NCBI RefSeq assembly: GCF_012927205.1
Contig: NZ_JABBGC010000001.1
Span: forward strand, 3,472,810 to 3,536,809
Origin: Chitinophaga fulva
GTDB lineage: Bacteria; Bacteroidota; Bacteroidia; Chitinophagales; Chitinophagaceae
Length of the DNA: 64,000 nt
Direction of reading: 5' to 3'
Shown: one piece after another, positions 24,651 through 31,290 of the stretch
Position numbering within the stretch: position 1 is the stretch's first letter
Layout: the number at the start of each line of letters is the position of its first letter
Notes under the pieces: generated by a model
Seen by the model: only the letters and a program-made list of their open reading frames with translations
Databases searched by the model: none
What the model was told of the DNA's origin: nothing
Program-made: the position numbers and the translations under genes

Positions 24651-26219
24651 TTAGTGATGATGTACGTATGTTGCTAAGTCGGATATACTGCTGATATGTA
24701 GCCTGGAAGCCTGTTCCCGGCGCATCATCAGCGCGTAGGTATTGTTAAAGCCGATGGGTTGCAGCCACCGGACCTGGTATTGTTCTGCAAATCCTTTCTT
24801 TACATAATCATATACTTTTTTACTGTCTCCGATGATGCTGTCTACTGTTTGCTGCGGCGCCTGCAGGATGACCAGCAAACCGGTGCCGGTATATTCCGGG
24901 TACATGTCTATCTGGTCGTTGACCAATGCATCGAAGACGATTTTGGTGCCACCGAGCCCCGTTTTGGTAGTGGCGTTCAGATCGGTATGGCCTTCGATCA
25001 GCATTTTGTACATGTTGGCCAGAATGTAGCCGTCGCCGAAAATTTTGGCGCCAATGCGGATGGTGCCTTTGGTGCCGTTCCTGGCTGGTTTCCAGAGCCG
25101 GGCCGACACGAGGAAATCTTTCGCTACCTGTTGCGGGTTCTGTTTGAGATAATCCACCCGGTAGTTGAGCTCCGTCATGATGCTATCATTAATTGTACCA
25201 GAGAGCTGGTCTAGTGCCGGCGCCAGCTCGGGATATTTTTCCAGCAGAGCCTGGCGGACAACGGGGGCTGCATAATAAGGCGGAAAAATATGTTTGTCAT
25301 CTTTTAACACCACCAGGTCAAATGCTTTCACACGACCATCTGTACTGCTGCCGCTGATGACATCCAGTTTTTTTTCATAGGCTGCTTTATACATGATCAT
25401 GTCACTGATCACCAGCGTACGCAGATGAAGGCCATAGACATTGCCCAGTCCTATGGCGCCATCTTTCCGGCCCATGAACTCAGGGGTGAAGCCTGCTTTA
25501 AGGCGGGTGCTGTAAGTGTCGGGCAGCAGGTAAAAAGAAGACAGCAGGAGCAGTACTGCGGGCAGCACCAGTACTGTTTTCCGTGCTTTGCGCATATTGA
25601 GCCGCTGCAAGCGCGACAGTCCCCAGTCGAACAGAATGGCGAGCAAAGCCGCGGGAATAGCACCGGCGAGCATCATATGGGTATTGTTGAGCGCGATACC
25701 GCCGAAAATAAATTCACCCAGTCCGCCGGCAGCAATATACGCCGCCAGCGTGGCCACGCCCACATTGATGACGGTGGCGGTACGGATACCAGCCAGTATG
25801 ACGGGCATCGCCAGTGGCAATTGCACTTTCAATAACAGTTGCCGGGGGCTCATGCCCATGCCGGTGGCGGCTTCGGTAATGTTAGGGTCTACGCCCAGTA
25901 TGCCAGTGTAGGTGTTGCGTACCACCGGTAACAGGGCATACAGGAACAACGCTACGATCGCTGGTTTGGGACCGATGCCCAGCAACGGTATCATAAATCC
26001 CAGCAACGCGATACTGGGAATGGTTTGCAGAATGCCGGTAATGCCGAGCACAGGGCCGGCCAGTTTTTTACGGCGGGAGATCAGGATACCCGCAGGCACA
26101 CCAATGCATACGGCTATCAGTACAGAGATAAACGTAAGCCCGGTATGGGTGAGGGTTTGTTCCAGCAGCTTACCGGACTGCTGCCGCACAAAATCAAAAA
26201 ACGTTTCAGGCGTGTCCAT
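24651..26219 (-). CDS. Fused ABC permease and circularly permuted substrate-binding domain (OpuB/EgtU-like)
   Basis: 522 aa. Residues 1-212 are an OpuBB-like permease with several membrane helices and the EAA-type loop ITEAATGMGMSPRQLLLKVQ. One more helix lies at about 214-232. The extracytoplasmic domain follows in unusual order. Residues about 240-370 match the usual second half (KAGFTPEFMGRKDG, STDGRVKAFDLVVLKDDKH, FPPYYAAPV, MTELNYRVD). Residues about 386-516 match the usual first half (IRIGAKIFGDGYILANMYK, DMYPEYTGTGLL, GFNNTYALMMR, ISDLATY). The join uses a short linker (SARLWKPARNGTKG). The family imports quaternary amines or ergothioneine. Neighbouring egtB and egtD favour ergothioneine or a related betaine. 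Confidence 0.9.
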   Translation of the reverse strand: MDTPETFFDFVRQQSGKLLEQTLTHTGLTFISVLIAVCIGVPAGILISRRKKLAGPVLGITGILQTIPSIALLGFMIPLLGIGPKPAIVALFLYALLPVVRNTYTGILGVDPNITEAATGMGMSPRQLLLKVQLPLAMPVILAGIRTATVINVGVATLAAYIAAGGLGEFIFGGIALNNTHMMLAGAIPAALLAILFDWGLSRLQRLNMRKARKTVLVLPAVLLLLSSFYLLPDTYSTRLKAGFTPEFMGRKDGAIGLGNVYGLHLRTLVISDMIMYKAAYEKKLDVISGSSTDGRVKAFDLVVLKDDKHIFPPYYAAPVVRQALLEKYPELAPALDQLSGTINDSIMTELNYRVDYLKQNPQQVAKDFLVSARLWKPARNGTKGTIRIGAKIFGDGYILANMYKMLIEGHTDLNATTKTGLGGTKIVFDALVNDQIDMYPEYTGTGLLVILQAPQQTVDSIIGDSKKVYDYVKKGFAEQYQVRWLQPIGFNNTYALMMRREQASRLHISSISDLATYVHHH

Positions 26220-27168
26220 GCTGGCTGACAGTTTTTTTATAAGCGGTAATAGCGTTCATCAGGATGTTTCCGTCGAGGTGCTTGCCTTCTCCCCTGAAAC
26301 TACTGCTGGCTTTGTCCCGGGTAAGGTTTTCCAGCGTGTCCCAGCAGTTGGTGTCAGCAGATAGAATGGTACCAGCCATGCCGCCGGCGCCATCCAGGTA
26401 TGGCCATATATCGCGGAGCCGGAGTGATTTTAACTCCAGTTCCAGCCGCTGTTTGTCCAGAAAATGCCGCACAAAATCATTGGCCGGGTTAAACAGCAGT
26501 TCGGTAGCGGTGCCCATTTGCTGGATACGTCCTTCATTCATGATACAGATACGGCTGCCCAGTTCAAATGCTTCTTCCACATCATGCGTAACAAGAATAA
26601 TGGTCTTGCTGTTCAATTCATCGAGCAGTTTAAATTCTTTCCGCACGCTGATACGGGTGAGCGGATCGAGCGCACCGAATGGTTCGTCCATCAACAGGAT
26701 AGGCGGATCGGCGGCGAGTGCGCGTGCCAGTCCTACCCGTTGCTGCTGACCGCCGCTGAGCTGTTGCGGATATACGTAGGCGTAAGACGCGGGTGGTAAC
26801 CGCAGCTTTTCCATCAGCGACAGCGCCCGGGAACGGATACGTGTTTTGTCCCATTGCAGCAGCTGCGGCACTACACTGATATTTTCAAGAACAGTATAAT
26901 GCGGAAACAGGCCGGTGTTCTGTAACACATAGCCGATATTACGGCGTAGCGTTTCCGGTGTTTCGGTACTGATGGATTTGCCCTGAATAAAGATTTCTCC
27001 CTGGTCTGGTATCAGCAACCGGTTGATCATGCGGAGCGTGGTGGTTTTGCCGCAACCACTGGTGCCCAGCAGTACGAGTGTTTCGCCGGGCTGTACTTCA
27101 AAGGACAGATCGTTCACTGCATTTTTACCGTGACTAAAACTTTTTGAAACATGCGATACTTTGATCAT
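26206..27168 (-). CDS. ABC transporter ATP-binding protein, OpuCA/ProV/EgtV type
   Basis: 320 aa, cytoplasmic. It carries Walker A GTSGCGKTT, the Q-loop in YVLQNTGLFPHYTV, the signature LSGGQQQRVGLARAL, Walker B ILLMDEPFGALD and the switch His in VTHDVEEAF. The C-terminal 80 residues lack recognisable CBS repeats but continue past the ATPase core (LRLRDIWPYLDG onward). It energises the fused permease, whose start it overlaps by 14 bp. The closest functional classes are betaine/choline/ergothioneine importers of the OpuB/OpuC group. Confidence 0.92.
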   Translation of the reverse strand: MIKVSHVSKSFSHGKNAVNDLSFEVQPGETLVLLGTSGCGKTTTLRMINRLLIPDQGEIFIQGKSISTETPETLRRNIGYVLQNTGLFPHYTVLENISVVPQLLQWDKTRIRSRALSLMEKLRLPPASYAYVYPQQLSGGQQQRVGLARALAADPPILLMDEPFGALDPLTRISVRKEFKLLDELNSKTIILVTHDVEEAFELGSRICIMNEGRIQQMGTATELLFNPANDFVRHFLDKQRLELELKSLRLRDIWPYLDGAGGMAGTILSADTNCWDTLENLTRDKASSSFRGEGKHLDGNILMNAITAYKKTVSQHGHA

Positions 27169-27211
27169 AACAGATAGACGGTGTTGGGGAAAATAATACT
27201 CAGATTGACCT

Positions 27212-28591
27212 TTATTTTTCCAGTGTCATAAACAGGTTGTTAAGTGATTCCGCATAGAGGGGATGGGCGAAGATCATATCCCGTAGCTGCGTTGCCGTTA
27301 TACCTCCAAGCATCGCCATTTGCAGGACAGACATGATTTCGCCTCCTTCCGTACCGATGACGGCCGCACCCAGCAGTTGCCCGGTATGCTCATGCACAAT
27401 CGCTTTCATAAATCCGGCTGTTTCACCGGTTTCGATAGCCCTGGCTACTTTGTCCATGCCGAGGTGCGCCACTTTTACAGGATATCCGTCCTGACGGGCG
27501 CGTGTTTCGGACAGGCCGATACGGCCGAGTTGCGGATCGGTGAACATGCAGTAGGGCAGTTGCCTCGTTTTGATGCTGAGCTCAGCGTCTTCGAACAGGT
27601 TTTTATAGAGTAGGAGGTGATCGTTGTAAGAGATATGGGTGAAGGCGGGGCCGGGTTTTACGTCCCCCAAAGCATAGATGCCCGGGCAGCTGGTTTCCAG
27701 CTGGTCATTGACCTGGACGTATCCTTTTTCATCGAGGGTGACGTTGGTTTTGCGCAGTTGGAGCGCGGCTGTTTGTGGCAAACGTCCCGTGGCCACCAGC
27801 AGGTGTGTACCGGTGATGGTTTGGGATTTACCACCTGTTTGCACTTGTACCTGGATGTGGTCCTGGCTGCCGCTTATTTTCTCCGTAGTGGTAGCGGTGA
27901 ATACCTGTATATCTTCCGCTTCAAGGATTTTTTTCATCACTGCCGCCACATCGGGATCTTCTTTAGACATCAGTTGCGGGCTTTTCTCTACCACGGTAAC
28001 GGTGCTGCCCAAACGACGGTACAGTTGTCCCATTTCCAGTGCAATGTAGCTGCCTCCGAGGATGATGAGTTCCGGCGGTACTTTCACTTCGTCCAGCAAG
28101 GTGGTGGAAGTAAAATAGGGCACGTCGCGGAGACCCGGAATATCCGGAATATAAGGCGCAGCGCCGGTATTGAGGAAAATATGTTCTGCCGTGAGTTCCT
28201 GGTTGCCGTCATCATTCGTGGCCACAGAGATGGTTTTTATACCAGAGAATGACGCGGTGCCGTAAAAGATGGTGACACCTGCTTTTTCAAGGCTTTTGGC
28301 GGTACCATTCCTGAATTGTTCCACGACTTTGTTTTTCCGGCCTACAATGGCCGGCAGATCGATCGTGTACCCCATGTTGTTGATGCCCCAGGTTTCGCTG
28401 TGAGATAGCAGGTGGGCTATCCGTGCGCTGGCAATCATGGTTTTGGTGGGCGTGCAGCCGTCGTTAATACAGGTGCCGCCGAGCTGCCGCTGTTCTATCA
28501 GGGCTGTTTTCCAGCCTTTCTCCGCCATTTTCTTCGCCAGGGGATTGCCGCCCTGTCCTGAACCGATTACAATTGCGTCGAATTTCTGCAT
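27212..28591 (-). CDS. FAD-dependent pyridine nucleotide-disulfide oxidoreductase, mercuric reductase/lipoamide dehydrogenase-like
   Basis: 459 aa. An N-terminal FAD site IGSGQGGNPLAKKMAEKG is followed by the redox pair GGTCINDGCTPTK (CxxxxC), an NAD(P) site IILGGSYIALEMGQLYRRLG, the second FAD motif GIYALGDVKPGP, and the C-terminal dimerisation domain with the His-Glu pair in FAHPLYAESLNN. It is a full-length disulfide reductase. It heads the ergothioneine operon, 43 bp upstream of the ATPase gene. A role in reducing a thiol, for example oxidised ergothioneine, is possible but is only inferred from context. A true E3 subunit would normally lie with dehydrogenase genes. Confidence 0.88.
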   Translation of the reverse strand: MQKFDAIVIGSGQGGNPLAKKMAEKGWKTALIEQRQLGGTCINDGCTPTKTMIASARIAHLLSHSETWGINNMGYTIDLPAIVGRKNKVVEQFRNGTAKSLEKAGVTIFYGTASFSGIKTISVATNDDGNQELTAEHIFLNTGAAPYIPDIPGLRDVPYFTSTTLLDEVKVPPELIILGGSYIALEMGQLYRRLGSTVTVVEKSPQLMSKEDPDVAAVMKKILEAEDIQVFTATTTEKISGSQDHIQVQVQTGGKSQTITGTHLLVATGRLPQTAALQLRKTNVTLDEKGYVQVNDQLETSCPGIYALGDVKPGPAFTHISYNDHLLLYKNLFEDAELSIKTRQLPYCMFTDPQLGRIGLSETRARQDGYPVKVAHLGMDKVARAIETGETAGFMKAIVHEHTGQLLGAAVIGTEGGEIMSVLQMAMLGGITATQLRDMIFAHPLYAESLNNLFMTLEK

Positions 28592-28614
28592 GACATTTAT
28601 TTTTTCGTTTCGCG

Positions 28615-28645
28615 CCCCAGGGCTAAAGCCCTGGGCTACGATGTT
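28615..28645 (+). repeat. REP-like palindromic element, left copy
   Basis: 31 nt with an internal palindrome (CCCAGGGCT, then AA, then AGCCCTGGG). It is the exact reverse complement of 28825-28855, 179 nt away. Confidence 0.8.
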
Positions 28646-28824
28646 GTTCAGGTTATTTAATGGAAAGATGTGATATGTAGGATTTATCTGTTTTCATGGA
28701 TTATGCTTATGTCGAGGTGATTGTAAATGATTCATTCTTTTTGATTCCTGATTCTTTTGATGATGTTGTAGCTACCATGGTCTTAGTGAGGATAATAAGC
28801 TATTTTCATTCACAGGACCCGAAA

Positions 28825-28855
28825 AACATCGTAGCCCAGGGCTTTAGCCCTGGGG
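28825..28855 (-). repeat. REP-like palindromic element, right copy
   Basis: Exact reverse complement of 28615-28645. The pair forms a REPIN-like doublet between divergent genes. Confidence 0.8.
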
Positions 28856-28956
28856 AACCGGAAATCCGAATCAATATTCATTCCCAAACGGGGTGACAAA
28901 ACGTGTTTTTGACAAACATTTGAATCCGCGGCTTTCCGTGCCCGGTGCAAATGCCG

Positions 28957-28964
28957 TATCTTTG
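28957..28964 (+). promoter_or_regulatory. -7 promoter element for dusB
   Basis: TATCTTTG matches TAnnTTTG, 20 bp ahead of the TTG start at 28985. Confidence 0.6.
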
Positions 28965-28984
28965 CGCTCCTGAAAATACAGATT

Positions 28985-30022
28985 TTGGTTAAGATTGACA
29001 ACATAACACTTCCCGATTTTCCGCTGTTGCTCGCTCCTATGGAGGATGTAAGCGACCCGCCTTTCCGTGCCATCTGTAAAGATACAGGGGCAGACCTAAT
29101 GTATACTGAATTTATATCAAGTGAAGGCCTGATCCGTGATGCGATCCAGTGCCGTCGTAAACTGGATATTTTTGAGTATGAAAGGCCGGTAGGCATCCAG
29201 ATTTTCGGGGGTGATGAGGATAGCCTGGCTTTGGCCGCTAAAATCGTGGATGTAACCAATCCCGACCTGCTGGACATCAATTTTGGCTGTCCGGTGAAAA
29301 AAGTGGCAGGCCGCGGCGCAGGGGCAGGCGTGTTAAAAGACCTGGACCTGATGGTGCGTCTCACGGACGCAGTCGTAAAGGCCACTAAGCTGCCCGTAAC
29401 CGTCAAAACACGCCTCGGCTGGGACGATGATACCAAAAACATAGAAGAGGTGGCCGAAAGGCTGCAGGATGTGGGCATTAAGGCGCTGGCCATCCACGGC
29501 CGCACCCGCTGTCAGATGTACAAAGGAGAAGCTGACTGGACCCTTATTGGGAAAGTGAAGAACAATCCCCGCATTCATATTCCCATTTTCGGTAATGGCG
29601 ATATCAATTCGCCCCAGAAAGCGGTTGAATATAAAAACCGCTACGGAGTGGACGGCATCATGATCGGAAGGGCCGTTATCGGTTATCCGTGGCTGTTCCG
29701 CGAAATCAAACATTACGTGAAAACGGGTGAATTACTTCCCGGGCCCACACTGGAAGAACGTATTGCTGTGAGCAAAAAACACCTGCGCCTCTCGGTGGAA
29801 TGGAAAGGTCCTGTGGTAGGCATCAATGAAATGCGTGGCTGTTATGCCAACTATCTCAAAGGGCTGCCAAATATCAAAGAATTCCGCAGCCGGCTGGTGA
29901 CGCTCAAAACTGTGGAAGAAGTAGAAACAGTGCTGGATGAAATAGAAGCGTATTACAAAGGGATCGAGATTGAAAAGGCGCCCATAGAAATGATCGATTA
30001 TCATCAGAAGTGCCCCTTGTAG
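28985..30022 (+). CDS. dusB: tRNA-dihydrouridine synthase
   Basis: 345 aa from a TTG start; no in-frame ATG is placed to give the family N-terminus, and TTG GTT AAG ATT matches the usual MVKI beginning. The TIM-barrel FMN enzyme reduces uridine in the D-loop of tRNA. Family motifs are LLLAPMEDVSDPPFRAICK, the catalytic Cys in INFGCPVKKVAGRGAGAG, VKTRLGWDDD, AIHGRTRCQMYKGEADW and FGNGDI. The promoter at 28957-28964 gives a short leader. It ends in a GC-rich terminator shared with the convergent reductase gene. Confidence 0.93.
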   Translation: MVKIDNITLPDFPLLLAPMEDVSDPPFRAICKDTGADLMYTEFISSEGLIRDAIQCRRKLDIFEYERPVGIQIFGGDEDSLALAAKIVDVTNPDLLDINFGCPVKKVAGRGAGAGVLKDLDLMVRLTDAVVKATKLPVTVKTRLGWDDDTKNIEEVAERLQDVGIKALAIHGRTRCQMYKGEADWTLIGKVKNNPRIHIPIFGNGDINSPQKAVEYKNRYGVDGIMIGRAVIGYPWLFREIKHYVKTGELLPGPTLEERIAVSKKHLRLSVEWKGPVVGINEMRGCYANYLKGLPNIKEFRSRLVTLKTVEEVETVLDEIEAYYKGIEIEKAPIEMIDYHQKCPL

Positions 30023-30038
30023 GCATTAAACTATATAG

Positions 30039-30071
30039 AAAGCCCCGACGGAATGCTGCCGCCGGGGCTTT
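30039..30071. terminator. Terminator between dusB and the PRISE reductase
   Basis: A GC-rich stem (about 30041-30051 with 30058-30068) with one mismatch is bounded by short A- and T-tracts and lies between convergent genes. Confidence 0.75.
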
Positions 30072-30076
30072 TGTGT

Positions 30077-31144
30077 TTAAGGAATGATGCGCCTGTCTTT
30101 CAGTAGCCTGAAAGCATCCAGTAATACCTGTGTACTGTTTCCATTCATCTCCTGAAAGCCATATCTTCTGGCTTTGTTCACATCAAAGAATGCATCATCT
30201 TCCACATTAAAAATAGCATCTCCAAATCCCCATTGTACCAGTTGTTCCAGCGTATAGGCGGAGAGGTTATACTTTTTTACGATCTCCGCCCAAAGATCTT
30301 TTTTCCCTGGCATATATTCCTGTAAGGAAAAGGTTTGGGGCTCTGCTACCGGCACGCCAAAGTATTCACCTATCTGTGGCCATAACTGTGACCAACGGAA
30401 GATGTCGCCGTTGGTGATGTTGAAGATTTCATTTTCTGCGTGTTCGTTGAGAGCAGCCCACTCCAGTGATTTAGACAGGATGCTGTCGCCCGTAATGTTG
30501 ACAAGCGCGTTGTAGGCTTTGTATGAACCGGGGAACCGCATGGGGATACCTTCTTCCTTGCAAAGGGTGGCGTATACCGCAATCAGGTTGGCCAGGTTCA
30601 TAGGAGTGCCAACTGTGAAGCCAATGACAATATCAGGGCGAATGGCGGTCCATGACCAATTTTTACCGGCTGATTGTTTTCTCAGGTAATCTTCCTGGTC
30701 ATAGTAAAAATTGGGAGTGATGCTTCGCAGGTCTGTTTCCAGCGCTGGTGTTTTGTACCTGCCCAGGTGGGCGCCGTATGCTTTTCCTCCCTGTATGAAC
30801 AGGATACGTTTAAGGGCGGGCGCCACCTTTTCCAGCACCGGCACCAGGTTGCTCAGTAATTTGACATTGGCTTCGGATTGCTCGTATGGTGTGAGGCGTT
30901 CTGTGTAGGCGTTAAAGAAAACATGGGTTACTGTTTTCAGCTGGTCGCCAGCTGCCGCCACCGCCTGTGCATCGTTAAGGTCGAGGGGTATAAAGGTGGC
31001 CGTGGTTTTATCATGTAATGCCGAGCGTGCGGACGCCAGTACATTCCACTTGCCGGTGGCGATCAGGTGTTCTGTTAAATGCCTGCCTATGATACCATTG
31101 GCGCCCAGGACCAATGCCGTGTTTGTATTCATCTGATTTGTCAT
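30077..31144 (-). CDS. SDR family oxidoreductase, PRISE (progesterone 5-beta-reductase/iridoid synthase-like)
   Basis: 355 aa from the ATG at 31144; ATGs at 31162 and 31132 are also in frame. The N-terminus has the NAD(P) Rossmann motif LVLGANGIIGRHLTEHL. Family motifs follow: VTHVFFNAYTERLTPYEQ, ILFIQGGKAYGAHLG, PNFYYDQEDYLRKQSAG and WSWTAIRPDIVIGFTVG. Plant PRISE enzymes reduce activated double bonds; bacterial substrates are mostly unknown. It is transcribed on the same strand as, and after, the EF-G paralogue, 146 bp away and separated by a weak hairpin. Confidence 0.85.
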   Translation of the reverse strand: MTNQMNTNTALVLGANGIIGRHLTEHLIATGKWNVLASARSALHDKTTATFIPLDLNDAQAVAAAGDQLKTVTHVFFNAYTERLTPYEQSEANVKLLSNLVPVLEKVAPALKRILFIQGGKAYGAHLGRYKTPALETDLRSITPNFYYDQEDYLRKQSAGKNWSWTAIRPDIVIGFTVGTPMNLANLIAVYATLCKEEGIPMRFPGSYKAYNALVNITGDSILSKSLEWAALNEHAENEIFNITNGDIFRWSQLWPQIGEYFGVPVAEPQTFSLQEYMPGKKDLWAEIVKKYNLSAYTLEQLVQWGFGDAIFNVEDDAFFDVNKARRYGFQEMNGNSTQVLLDAFRLLKDRRIIP

Positions 31145-31243
31145 TTTAAAGTGAGGTATCAAATTTCGGGAATGGCCGGCGATGCATGTTATATCAATAG
31201 TTATCGGTCATTATCAGCATTCTGATAGTTGTATATAACAGGA

Positions 31244-31271
31244 AGCCCTGGTACTTCACTGTACCAGGGCT
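31244..31271 (-). terminator. Hairpin after the EF-G paralogue
   Basis: A perfect 11-bp stem (31244-31254 with 31261-31271) and 6-nt loop lie 20 bp after the EF-G stop. The T-tract is poor on both strands, so termination may be partial. Confidence 0.6.
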
Positions 31272-31290
31272 TTGTTGTATGGAATGAGGA

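Larger units (their letters stand above)
28592..28984. other. Intergenic region with REP-like inverted pair
   Basis: The 393 bp between two divergent genes hold a 31-bp inverted repeat pair and the dusB -7 element (28957-28964). No convincing gene is present; a 66-codon frame at 28696-28896 runs through the repeat and lacks recognisable features. Confidence 0.6.

Noticed and set aside
28615..28855. CRISPR-like repeat pair
   Set aside because: There are only two copies, they are inverted rather than direct, and no cas genes are near. A REP-like doublet explains them better.
28696..28896. 66-codon frame between the REP-like copies
   Set aside because: Most of it is A/T-rich gap sequence and its end is the repeat itself; no family resemblance.
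28810..29505. 231-codon open frame on the minus strand
   Set aside because: It overlaps dusB in antisense and runs through a REP-like repeat, with low-complexity Ser/Arg-rich translation.
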